Assembly: GCF_036127095.1 (NCBI RefSeq)
Contig: NZ_CP108006.1
Location: 4,889,501 to 4,953,500, forward strand
Length of the DNA: 64,000 bases
Direction: 5' to 3'
DNA from: Streptomyces sp. NBC_00335
GTDB lineage: Bacteria; Actinomycetota; Actinomycetes; Streptomycetales; Streptomycetaceae
The notes below the pieces were generated by a model. It made no database searches. It was given only the letters and a program-made list of their open reading frames with translations, and was not told the origin of the DNA. Positions 51,637 to 60,097 of the stretch are shown here, piece by piece (position 1 is the stretch's first letter; each line of letters starts with the position of its first letter). Position numbers and translations under genes: made by a program.

Positions 51637-54513
51637 GTGCACAGCTCAACAAGCCGGCCCCAAGGACCAGTACGGGCCACGCGCCGCCAGGGCAGAGGCC
51701 TGGCCGTTCCCCTGGCTCTGCTGCTGCTCGCCGAGGGAGCTATCGCGGCGACCATCGCCGCTCCCTCCCTTGCGGCAGCGGATTCCCCTGCCGCAGGGCA
51801 ACGCGACACCATCGCGCGCAGCGCCCAGGACCGCGAAGAGACAGCCTCCCGCCTCACCGCGCAGGCTCAGGGCCGGCGGATCGAGGTCATTGGGGCACGC
51901 ACGGAGAGCACCACTCTGTGGGCGAACCCCGACGGCACCATGACCGTGGAGTCGTTCGCGGGGCCGGTGCGCTTCCGTGAGAACGGCCAGTGGGTCCCCG
52001 TCGATGTGACGCTCGTGAAGGACGCCGACGGCTCGGTGCGGTCCAAGGCCCACCCCCGCGGCCTCAGGCTCGCCGGCCGTACCGGCGCTGCCGGCGGTGA
52101 CCTGGTCAGTCTGGGCCGCGGCGAGCAAACCGTGTCCCTGGGCTGGAAGGGCACGCTACCCGAGCCCGTGCTCCAGGGCGCCAAGGCCACGTACGAGAAC
52201 GTCCTGCCCGCCACCGACCTGGTCGTCGAGGCCACCAGGACCGGTTTCGAGCAGTACCTCGTGGTCAAGGAGCGCTCGGCGGCCGAGCGGGCGGCGTCGT
52301 TCACGCTGCCGGTGCGCGCCAAGGGCATCAAGGCCACCCGAGGCAGCGACAACTCCGTCTCCTTCGCCGATGCCAAGACCGGCAAGGCCGTCGGCAAGCT
52401 GCCGACCCCCTTCATGTGGGACGCATCGAACGACAAGACCGGCCAGGCCGGCGGTCATCGCGCCCCGGTCGCGCTGGACGTCGTACAGCGCGGTGAGGGG
52501 TTCGACCTCAACGTCTCGGCGGACAAGGGCTTCCTGGCTGACGCGGACACCGAGTTCCCGGTCACCATCGACCCGGCCGTGTACTTCGGCACCAACTTCG
52601 ACACCTTTGTCCGCAACGGCGATACGGCGGACAACTCCGGGAACGTCGGGCTGGAGGTCGGGCGTGCGTGGCAGAAGACCGAGGCGCGTTCGTTCATCAA
52701 CTTCCCGCGCAACGGGTCCGTCACCGGCCAGGACATCCTCAACGCCGAGCTGAACCTGTACTCGGTGTGGTCGGACTCCTGTGAGGCCCGCTCCTGGGAG
52801 ATCTGGGACACCGGGACAGCCGACGCCGCCACCCGCTGGAGCACCCAGCCCACCTGGCGCTCGAAGGTGACCACCTCGACCCAGACCTACGGCCACGGTG
52901 ACTGCGGGCCGCGCTGGCTGTCGGAGGACATCACCCCGCTCGTCAAGCAGTGGTCCCAGAACAGCCGCACGGTGGACACGGTCGGCCTGCGGGCCACCGA
53001 CGAAGCCGACAACAAGGCGTTCAAGATCTTCGCCTCGGCCGACGCACCCGCCAACGCCCCCTCCATCCTTGTGACGTACGAGGCACCGGCCGACCCGGTC
53101 AAGGACCACGTCGTCTACTGGAACGACGTCCTGCAGGCCACGTACAAGGCGGCCGGCGGAGCCCCCGGCCCGCTGGCCCGGGCCGGTGCCATGGTGCACG
53201 GTGCGATCTACGACGCGGCCAACTCCGCCCGCTGCGCCGAAGGCGCGACCAAGTGCCTGGGCGCCCCTTATCTCACCACGGCGACGGCGACCAACGGCGC
53301 CCTGCCGGACGTGAACAGCGCTATCGATCACGCTGCCTACGAGGTTCTGAAGTCGGTCTATCCGGACCCGAAGTACGGTTTCGACGCCGCGCTGGCGACC
53401 GCGCGCTCGACGATCCCGGCGGCCGTCACCTCCGAGCAGCGGGCCGCGGGCACCGAGGTGGGCCAGAAATCCGCCGCCGCGATGATCGCCGCCCGTCAGA
53501 ACGACGGCTCGGCCCCGATCGCGCCGTACACGGGCAGCACGGTGGCCGGCTACTGGCGTCCGACGGGCACCGGCAACGGCGCCACTCCGCAGTGGGGCAC
53601 GGTCAAGCCGTTCGGCATGACCTCTGGTTCCCAGTTCCGCCCGGCCGGACCGGCCGGCCATACGGTCATGGGCGCCCTGCTGGGGAGCCAGCCGTACACG
53701 GACCAGTTCAACGACGTGAAGAGCCTGGGCCGGGCCGACTCCACCACCCGGACGGCCGACCAGACCCAGGCCGCGCTGTTCTGGGCCAATGACCTCGACG
53801 GCACGTACAAGCCGCCGGGCCAGCTGTTCGAGCACACCCAGATCCTCTCCCGTCAGCAGGGTCTGACGGTCGCCGGCAACGCGAAGCTGTTCGCGCTCAC
53901 TGCCTTCGCGATGGCCGACGCGGCGGTGACGGCCTGGGACGCCAAGTACCAGACCGACATCGACCTGTGGCGCCCCGAGAGCGCGGTGCGTGAGGACGGT
54001 GACGGCAACCCGAACACCGTCGGCGACCCGAACTGGCAGCCGCTGTCCCAGGACCGGGACGGCAAGCACTTCAGCCCTCCCTTCCCCGCCTACATCTCCG
54101 GTCACGCCACCTTCGCCGGTGCCTGGGCCAAGGTCATGCAGGACTGGTTCGGTACCGACCAGATGACGTGGACCGGGACCACTGAGGACCCCAACGCGCT
54201 CGGTGTGACCCGGACGTTCACCACCTTCTCCGCCGCAGCCACCGAGAACGCGGTCGGACGCGTCTGGCTCGGCGTGCACTACCGGTGGGACGGCACCGAC
54301 GGCGTCAGCGCCGGCGGTAAGGCCGCCGGATACGTCACGGCCAACAAGCTCAAGGCCAACACGGCTGCCGACTGGGTCAAGTACGAGGACCTCAACAACC
54401 TCGGCGGCTGCGAGGCCCAGGGCAAGCGCCTGGTCGCCGAGCACCGCTGGACCACGTACAAGTGCACCCAGATCGCCCCGCCCGAGCCCGGCCACACGCT
54501 CTACGTCAAGTAG
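51637..54513 (+). CDS. DNRLRE-like N-terminal region fused to a haloperoxidase/PAP2 domain
   Basis: 958 residues, GTG start with AAGGAG upstream. Signal peptide (GLAVPLALLLLAEGAIAATIAAPSLAAA), then residues ~70-480 like the N-terminal region of DNRLRE/WapA-type surface proteins (VRFRENGQWVPVDVTLVKD, FPVTIDPAVYFG, SFINFPRNGSVTGQDILNAELNLY). Residues ~485-958 are a VHPO/PAP2 domain with DLWRPESAVR, AYISGHATFAGAW and GRVWLGVHYRWD. The second half resembles the 31771 gene, which lacks the first. The C-terminus has two extra Cys. A secreted, possibly wall-associated enzyme; function unproven. Confidence 0.9.
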   Translation: MHSSTSRPQGPVRATRRQGRGLAVPLALLLLAEGAIAATIAAPSLAAADSPAAGQRDTIARSAQDREETASRLTAQAQGRRIEVIGARTESTTLWANPDGTMTVESFAGPVRFRENGQWVPVDVTLVKDADGSVRSKAHPRGLRLAGRTGAAGGDLVSLGRGEQTVSLGWKGTLPEPVLQGAKATYENVLPATDLVVEATRTGFEQYLVVKERSAAERAASFTLPVRAKGIKATRGSDNSVSFADAKTGKAVGKLPTPFMWDASNDKTGQAGGHRAPVALDVVQRGEGFDLNVSADKGFLADADTEFPVTIDPAVYFGTNFDTFVRNGDTADNSGNVGLEVGRAWQKTEARSFINFPRNGSVTGQDILNAELNLYSVWSDSCEARSWEIWDTGTADAATRWSTQPTWRSKVTTSTQTYGHGDCGPRWLSEDITPLVKQWSQNSRTVDTVGLRATDEADNKAFKIFASADAPANAPSILVTYEAPADPVKDHVVYWNDVLQATYKAAGGAPGPLARAGAMVHGAIYDAANSARCAEGATKCLGAPYLTTATATNGALPDVNSAIDHAAYEVLKSVYPDPKYGFDAALATARSTIPAAVTSEQRAAGTEVGQKSAAAMIAARQNDGSAPIAPYTGSTVAGYWRPTGTGNGATPQWGTVKPFGMTSGSQFRPAGPAGHTVMGALLGSQPYTDQFNDVKSLGRADSTTRTADQTQAALFWANDLDGTYKPPGQLFEHTQILSRQQGLTVAGNAKLFALTAFAMADAAVTAWDAKYQTDIDLWRPESAVREDGDGNPNTVGDPNWQPLSQDRDGKHFSPPFPAYISGHATFAGAWAKVMQDWFGTDQMTWTGTTEDPNALGVTRTFTTFSAAATENAVGRVWLGVHYRWDGTDGVSAGGKAAGYVTANKLKANTAADWVKYEDLNNLGGCEAQGKRLVAEHRWTTYKCTQIAPPEPGHTLYVK

Positions 54514-54541
54514 CCGACCCGTGAGGAAGAGAGACACAGTC

Positions 54542-55087
54542 ATGCGTGTGCGAAACAAGACCTTCCGGGCCAAGCCCGGAAGGGTCGCCCTCGCCGTCGT
54601 CGCGGCCCTGGCCATTGGCGCGGCGGCCGCACCCCTGTCGTCCGCCCTCTCCGGCTCCGCCGGGGACACCACCGCGGCTGCCGACGGCGGACCGGACGAC
54701 CTGCTGCTGCGCACCCCCGAGCTGCCGCGGATCTCCGACGGCCCGTACGCCGGATTCCAGATCTGTGGGGGCACGGCGGGCAAGCCGGTGGTGACCAGCG
54801 GGTCACCGACGCTCGCCGCGACCCTGGAGTCGATAGCCCCTCCCGGCACCGTGGACAGCGGCCACTCCTCCGGTCCCCGCCGGAAGGTCGCCTTCGAGGT
54901 CGACGCCGCGGACGGGAAGCAGGTCGTCCGCAAGCAGCTGACGAGCGACACCAGCCACGACGCCGCCTACCAGCTCCCCGAGGGGAAGCTCACCGACGGC
55001 GACTACCGCTGGCGCGTGCGGGTCAAGGACGGCTCCACGGCCTCCGAATGGACCGCCTGGTGCGACTTCACGGTCAAGCGGGCCTGA
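54542..55087 (+). CDS. Secreted hypothetical protein
   Basis: 181 residues from the ATG at 54542 behind GAGGAAGAGAG. Signal peptide with VALAVVAALAIGAAAAPLSSA; mature part short, with FQICGG and WTAWCDF (two Cys, possibly a disulphide) and a fibronectin-III-like strand pattern (YRWRVRVKDGSTASEW). 28 bp after the fused haloperoxidase gene, so probably its partner. Confidence 0.75.
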   Translation: MRVRNKTFRAKPGRVALAVVAALAIGAAAAPLSSALSGSAGDTTAAADGGPDDLLLRTPELPRISDGPYAGFQICGGTAGKPVVTSGSPTLAATLESIAPPGTVDSGHSSGPRRKVAFEVDAADGKQVVRKQLTSDTSHDAAYQLPEGKLTDGDYRWRVRVKDGSTASEWTAWCDFTVKRA

Positions 55088-55102
55088 ACACCCCGATAGC
55101 GT

Positions 55103-55133
55103 GCGGCCCGCCGGCAGTATGCTGGCGGGCCGC
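55103..55133. terminator. Terminator between the secreted protein and DM13 copy 2
   Basis: Near-perfect GCGGCCCGCCGGCA hairpin with a GTA loop between convergent genes. Confidence 0.8.
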
Positions 55134-55157
55134 CGTGGTGCTGTAGCCGGTGCTGGG

Positions 55158-55730
55158 TCACACCTTCTGGAGGCTCGCAGCGCCGAAGGAGACGTCGAAG
55201 CGGTCGCACCAGATGCTGACGCTGCTGTATGCGGCGAGGTTCACGTCGGCCGGGATCTCGTAGTTCTGGTTGCCCTTGTTGCCCTTGAGCTTGCCCAGGC
55301 TCACGTACTTGCCGTCGTCGAAGACGGACCAGCCGGCCTTGCCCTCCTTCACCGGGGCATCGGTCAGCCAGACCCGCAGGTCCGGGCCGTTGCTGGTGTC
55401 GAGGTTCTCCAGCCGCAACGTGTGCGAACCGTCGGCCAGACGGACGATCTTCACGCTGCCAGTCGTCTTGTGCTCATGGGTGATCAACTCGCCCGCAGCG
55501 ATCGTCTGTGGCCCGGCGGGGGCCGACGGCGAGGAACCCGCCTCCGGCTTTGTGGACGCCGGCGCCGACGCCGTTGCGATCGGCGCGGTTGAGGGCAGCG
55601 CATCTCGCACACTCTCGTCCTGCCACAGCTTCCACGGCTGGAACCAGTACAGGCCCACGGCCACCAAAGCGGTCGCCACCATCAGCGCACCGATCACCAG
55701 CGGCCCACGCCGCCTCCCGTCACGTCCCAC
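55158..55730 (-). CDS. Membrane-anchored DM13-domain protein (copy 2)
   Basis: About 190 residues from the GTG at 55730; the upstream ATG at 55769 is an alternative. Same plan as copy 1: one TM helix, then YWFQPWKLWQD, a linker and the DM13 domain with TSNGPDLRVWLTDAP and WCDRFDVSFGAA. The linker and N-terminus differ while the domain is nearly identical, so the duplication is recent or the domain is under strong constraint. Convergent with the fused haloperoxidase unit. Confidence 0.86.
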   Translation of the reverse strand: MGRDGRRRGPLVIGALMVATALVAVGLYWFQPWKLWQDESVRDALPSTAPIATASAPASTKPEAGSSPSAPAGPQTIAAGELITHEHKTTGSVKIVRLADGSHTLRLENLDTSNGPDLRVWLTDAPVKEGKAGWSVFDDGKYVSLGKLKGNKGNQNYEIPADVNLAAYSSVSIWCDRFDVSFGAASLQKV

Positions 55731-55832
55731 AACCCCGCCCCTCGCATCCCTGTATCCGGCATGACGCATTCAACGGCACAACGTGACACGACCGCCATGC
55801 CAGCCTGATGACGGTTTCCTTACGCTCAGTTC

Positions 55833-56010
55833 CTACTGTCGACGACGACCTCTTGCATGGTCCGAGCGACGGACGCGGCTATGGAACAGCAGCAGGGTCA
55901 GGACCTCTGGAGTCACCACCAAGGTCACGTACCCAAAGACCCCGCGCGAGACGGCAAGTTGTGCAAACGCGGCAGGAGCGTCAGAGGACGTGACGTTGAC
56001 CGCCCAACAC
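55833..56010 (-). pseudogene. Degraded copy of the 24672-25043 membrane protein (3' part)
   Basis: The minus frame reads VTSSDAPAAFAQLAVSRGVFGYVTLVVTPEVLTLLL, matching the C-terminus of the 24672-25043 product (VTSSDAPAEYAQLAFSRGIFGYAALAVTPGVLTLLL). The first ~70 residues are gone. Confidence 0.8.
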
Positions 56011-56166
56011 GCCCCCTGCGGGGTTCCACCGCGACGCGCCTGACGGGCTTAACCATCCGCTGGCAACTATTCCGCGAACTATTCGCCGAGGGGATCTGCC
56101 TGCTCGTAGGAGGAGGTGAGGCGAGGGGAGAGGCGGCCCCGCAGGACCAGGGCACGCAGGGTGGAG

Positions 56167-57486
56167 TCAGGCGGCAAGGCGAGCTGCCCGCTCGCGGAGC
56201 TCCTGGGCCTCTGGGACTCCGTTGTACCGGCGCAGGCGGACGCGCATGTCCTGGAGGGCGGCCTGGACCTTAACGGAGCGGATGCCGTCGGCACAGTCGA
56301 GGAAGTCGCGCCAGGTGGCCATGGCTCCGTCCACGTCGCCTTGGCGTAGGCGCACGCCGCCGAGGTCGGCGAGGACGATGGCGCGGGTGCGGCGGCGGTC
56401 GAGGCCGTGGATGTCGAGGGCGAGGTGGAGGTGCTCTTCGGCGGCGTCGAGGTCTCCGAGGCGGGAGAGGATCATGCCGGATTCGTGGGCCCAGCGGCCG
56501 GGGGAGTAGTGCGCGGCCCAGGAGTCTCCGCCCGCGGCTGCCGGCTTGCCGATGGCGGTCTCGGACATGGCGAGGTGCTTGGTGGCCATGCGGCGGTCGT
56601 CGTCCTGGGCGGCGGCATTGGCGAGGGTGGCTTCGTAGTAGGCGACGGCGCGCGGGTTGTCGAGGTGTCGGCCGTAGTCCACGCAGGCTTCGCCGAGCTG
56701 GACGGCCTCGGCCCGGTAGCCGAGGTCGACGCACTGCACGGCGAGGCCGCGGAGGGCCGTGGCGGACAGCTCCGGGTCGCCAGCCTCGGCGGCCAGGCGG
56801 AAGGCGTGCGCGTAGTAGCCCTGGGCGAGTCCGCGCAGCTCGGGGGTGTCGCCTTCGTCCTGGGCCATCCAGCCGGCGAGGTGGACGAGCTGGGAGGTCG
56901 CGGCGAATAGTTCGCGGCCGGTGGCCTCGGTGAAGCGGCCTTCCAGCCATGGTGCGACGTCCTGTGTCAGGTACCGGACGGCCAGGTGGCGGGCGTGGCC
57001 GCCGCCGAGTTCGGAGGCCGAGTCGCCGAGGGCCTTCACCATGTGGCGTACGGCTGCCACCTCGCCCCGGCCCACCCGGACAGCGCCTGGGGGAGCGGTC
57101 GTGGTCCGGCGGGTGATGCTGTCCATGTCGGGCAGTCCGAGTGCGGACAGGGCGTATCCGCTGGACGCGAGGATGAAGTTCCGGCGGTCCACGTCGCTCC
57201 TTCCCAGGTGTAGGACTGATGCAACGGTATCGGCGTGGAGTGCCACCGGCACGGCCTCTGGAAGGTTGATCGCTTCCGGGTTCAGAGCCAACACCTGGGC
57301 GATGTAGGGCCACCAGTGATCCGGTGTCCGCTCACCCTCTATCCAGCGGCGCGCGTGCTGGCGCTGGAGGCGGCGCGGGTTCCCGCTCTCCGCAAGGCCG
57401 AGGGCGCGCGCCAACTCGGAGGGCCCCCAGCCCCGTTCCTGACACGCCTGCTTGATCAGATCCGCGACGGCCGGGTTCTTCGGCAC
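56167..57486 (-). CDS. Helix-turn-helix regulator with TPR-like C-terminal region
   Basis: 439 residues. The N-terminal HTH-like region (GWGPSELARALGLAESGNPRRLQRQHARRWIEGERTPDHWW) is XRE-like. The long C-terminal part is built of helical repeats (GYRAEAVQLGEACVDYGRHLDNPRAVAYYEATLANAAAQDDDRR, SRLGDLDAAEEHLHLALDI), as in TPR regulators of the Streptomyces type that sense peptides or proteins. Divergent from the small genes at 57662; a pair of GGATTACGC repeats lies in front of it. Confidence 0.88.
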   Translation of the reverse strand: MPKNPAVADLIKQACQERGWGPSELARALGLAESGNPRRLQRQHARRWIEGERTPDHWWPYIAQVLALNPEAINLPEAVPVALHADTVASVLHLGRSDVDRRNFILASSGYALSALGLPDMDSITRRTTTAPPGAVRVGRGEVAAVRHMVKALGDSASELGGGHARHLAVRYLTQDVAPWLEGRFTEATGRELFAATSQLVHLAGWMAQDEGDTPELRGLAQGYYAHAFRLAAEAGDPELSATALRGLAVQCVDLGYRAEAVQLGEACVDYGRHLDNPRAVAYYEATLANAAAQDDDRRMATKHLAMSETAIGKPAAAGGDSWAAHYSPGRWAHESGMILSRLGDLDAAEEHLHLALDIHGLDRRRTRAIVLADLGGVRLRQGDVDGAMATWRDFLDCADGIRSVKVQAALQDMRVRLRRYNGVPEAQELRERAARLAA

Positions 57487-57505
57487 CCCGTCACCCTCCC
57501 CACCT

Positions 57506-57524
57506 GGATTACGCGGGATTACGC
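57506..57524. promoter_or_regulatory. Direct repeat upstream of the HTH/TPR regulator
   Basis: GGATTACGC at 57506-57514 and again at 57516-57524, one helical turn apart, with a weaker AGGACTACA continuing the phase. Lies 20 bp upstream of the regulator start. Confidence 0.55.
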
Positions 57525-57661
57525 AGGACTACATCCTGGGCTCTGTCCCCAAGCTGTGGATCGCCGTTGACTGAACATCACCCCCTGGATCTCCGATTGG
57601 CTCGAACAGGCCCTGCTCAGGGCCTGTTGGCGCCTGCCCGGACGCGTGAGAGGAACCACCG

Positions 57662-57916
57662 GTGACGACGACCGAACAGGACCCCCGCACCCGCACGACG
57701 ACCCCGATCGTCCGGGGCCTCGCCCTTCTGGACAAGGACCCCCGTTACGACCGCCAGACCGGGCACGCATCCCTGCCGGTCGAGGTCTGCTTCCTCGACG
57801 GGGCGAAGACCACCGCGACGCTCGACATGGACCCCGGACAGGTCCTGCTGCTGAGTCTCCAGCTGGAGAGGGCCATCGCCCTGCGCGCGGAGGACCCGAA
57901 GGCGGCGTCCGCATGA
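57662..57916 (+). CDS. Small conserved hypothetical protein
   Basis: 84 residues, GTG start. Thr/Arg-rich N-terminus followed by a compact acidic part with LPVEVCFLDGAKTTATLDMDPGQVLLLSLQLERAI. Small partners of this kind are commonly found next to TPR regulators in Streptomyces. Its stop overlaps the next start by 4 bp. Confidence 0.7.
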   Translation: MTTTEQDPRTRTTTPIVRGLALLDKDPRYDRQTGHASLPVEVCFLDGAKTTATLDMDPGQVLLLSLQLERAIALRAEDPKAASA

Positions 57917-58098
57917 GCCGGCCCGCGTTATCCGACCCGCTCGGAACTGCCCTGGCCTGGGTGTGGGCGCTCGGAACGGCTGCGGGGCTCGCCGTGGTCG
58001 GCCTGCTTGCGCAGGGCGAGTACGTGGATGCGCAGGCGGTCGTCGCGCACCCCTCGCTCAGCGTCGGCGACAGCGGTCCGGACGACGCCGCCGGATAG
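57913..58098 (+). CDS. Small single-pass membrane protein
   Basis: 61 residues, ATG overlapping the previous stop (ATGA). One hydrophobic segment (LAWVWALGTAAGLAVVGLLA, residues ~13-32), then a hydrophilic acidic tail. No known family. Confidence 0.65.
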   Translation: MSRPALSDPLGTALAWVWALGTAAGLAVVGLLAQGEYVDAQAVVAHPSLSVGDSGPDDAAG

Positions 58099-58189
58099 AG
58101 CGCTCCGAATCCGAACGCGCAGTTCGCTCTCACGGCGGGGCTGACAGCACCTCGCCGGCACACGTGCTCAGCCACACGAAGGGAAGCCG

Positions 58190-60097
58190 ATGACCAGCCC
58201 GCTCACCAGTGATACGCACCCCCTGCCCGTCTCGGTCGCGTTCAGCGGCCCTGACAACACCGGGAAGACCAAGCAGATCGGGATCCTCGCCCGCCGCATG
58301 GGTTCTGCCGCCACCTCGGCGGGACCGCTGGACCACTACGACCGGCGCTGGGCGGCCATCAAGGCCGACGGCATGGGCCGCTGGTGGTTCGAGACCGGCC
58401 CCGTCCAGGAGGTCGCCGACATCCTCGCCTCCTCCTACCTGGAGCGCTCCCGGCACCCGTTCTCCGCGCCCGTGCGGTTCCTGGACCGGGGCATCCCGAT
58501 GCTGGAGGCGACCGTCGCCGCCACCGTCGCCGTACGGGAGAACCTGCCCGCACCGCAGGCCGCCGACCGCGCCCGCTCCCTCCTGGCGCCGTACGAGACC
58601 GATCTCCGTGCCGCCGAGGACAGCGAGCGTTCCCTCCTGCTCCTGCACTGCGAGGACGTGGAGGAAGGGACACGCCGGAGCCTGTCCCACGAGGCCACCG
58701 TCACGGACGTCTACGCGACCTACCAGCGCCACCTCCACGAGCAGATCACCCGGCTCGTCAAGGACGGCCGGTTCGGCGAGACGATCCACATCAGTGACCG
58801 GCCGACCGTCACCATCCAGGACGAGGTCCGCCGGCTCCTGTCCCCTCTCCACCCAGCCATTCCCGGCCGGGCGATGGCCGACGTGCATGTGGCCGCGCTC
58901 GGCGGGATGTCGGAGAGCGGCAAGAGCACGGCCGGCGAGTACCTGCGTACGCACCACGGGCACGCCCGCCTCAAGATCGGCTACCTGATCGAGAACGCGG
59001 CCAGCCGGGCGGGCATCGCCGAACCGTACCGGCTCGGCCCGGTCGTGCAGGCCGAGCTGATCGTGGACGCCCTGGACCGCTACTGCGAGGCCCACCACTT
59101 CCTCGACTCCGTCAGCATCGAGTCGCTGCACGACTTCGACTCGACGGCCGAGCTCGCCAGGATGCTTGGCCCGCAACTCACCATCACCTACCTGGACACC
59201 TCCCCGGCCGTCCGCGCACAGCGAGGGACGGCAGGAGCCCAGGACGTTCTCGACCGTGACCTCGTCAAGAGCGCTCGGGGCGGCGACAAGATCGCCTCCA
59301 TCGCGCAGGAGGTCATCGGCAATGACGGGGGCCGCCTGGAGCTGGAGCGGCGGCTGGACCGTATGGCGCTGACCCGTCAGTGGCCCGAACACCAGCCCAG
59401 CACGATGCCGGTCAACGCCCTGGGCCTGCCCGTGCACCTGGAGTCCTACCTTTCCGAACTCCTCGACCGCCTGACCGGGCCGCACCCGCTGATCGACCTC
59501 CTGGCCGTCACGGGGAGCGGAGCCCGCGGCAAGTACCAGCACGGCTGGAGCGACCTCGACGTGTTCGTCGTAGCCGATGCCGACTCCCTTGAGGGGATGC
59601 GGACCGTGCTGGCCGACCTGGGGGATGAACTCGGAGGGGTCAAGCTCGGCCTGACCGTGCTGACCCGCGCGGAGTGCTGGGCCGGCGCTGTCACCTCCCG
59701 GCTCCTGCACGTCCTCGCGCTCATCGGCAGCGGCGGCCTCATCCCGCTCTGGTGCGCCCCCGGCCTGGTCCTGCCTGCCCCGGACGCGGCCAGCGACATC
59801 GACGCGAGCCTGCGCGACGGTATCCAGGCGGCCATCGAGATCCGCCGCCAGCTCCTGAAGGGGACGCCCGACCTCCGCGACCTCTACAAGGTCACGGCGC
59901 TCCTGGCGAAGATCCAGCTCCGGTTCAGCGGGATCGAATGCCCCTCCGACAGCGACGCCCTGTGCCTTCTCGTCGAAGCGGGCCACCAGGACACCAGCGC
60001 GGTCGCAGCAGCCCGCACCGAGCGGGCCGCCGCCGAGGAGCTTGCCCTGGCCGTCCTGCGGGGCTGGCTGGCCACCCTGCCGGGGGAGGCAGCGTGA
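58190..60097 (+). CDS. Three-module fusion: two P-loop kinase-like domains and a nucleotidyltransferase
   Basis: 635 residues, ATG at 58190. Module 1 (residues ~13-210) is thymidylate-kinase-like with P-loop FSGPDNTGKT (20-27) and a DRG motif in RFLDRGIP. Module 2 (~225-400) is a second P-loop domain, ALGGMSESGKST (near residue 240), of adenylate/dephospho-CoA-kinase style. Module 3 (~405-635) is a Pol-beta-type nucleotidyltransferase with GSGARGKYQHGWSDLDVFV, including the GS and DxD catalytic signature. First gene of a four-gene operon; the next gene overlaps by 4 bp. I know no standard enzyme with this combination. Confidence 0.85.
   Translation: MTSPLTSDTHPLPVSVAFSGPDNTGKTKQIGILARRMGSAATSAGPLDHYDRRWAAIKADGMGRWWFETGPVQEVADILASSYLERSRHPFSAPVRFLDRGIPMLEATVAATVAVRENLPAPQAADRARSLLAPYETDLRAAEDSERSLLLLHCEDVEEGTRRSLSHEATVTDVYATYQRHLHEQITRLVKDGRFGETIHISDRPTVTIQDEVRRLLSPLHPAIPGRAMADVHVAALGGMSESGKSTAGEYLRTHHGHARLKIGYLIENAASRAGIAEPYRLGPVVQAELIVDALDRYCEAHHFLDSVSIESLHDFDSTAELARMLGPQLTITYLDTSPAVRAQRGTAGAQDVLDRDLVKSARGGDKIASIAQEVIGNDGGRLELERRLDRMALTRQWPEHQPSTMPVNALGLPVHLESYLSELLDRLTGPHPLIDLLAVTGSGARGKYQHGWSDLDVFVVADADSLEGMRTVLADLGDELGGVKLGLTVLTRAECWAGAVTSRLLHVLALIGSGGLIPLWCAPGLVLPAPDAASDIDASLRDGIQAAIEIRRQLLKGTPDLRDLYKVTALLAKIQLRFSGIECPSDSDALCLLVEAGHQDTSAVAAARTERAAAEELALAVLRGWLATLPGEAA

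Noticed and set aside
52156..54951. 931-residue leftward ORF opposite the fused haloperoxidase
   Set aside because: No homology; GC-skew shadow of a gene with clear active-site motifs.
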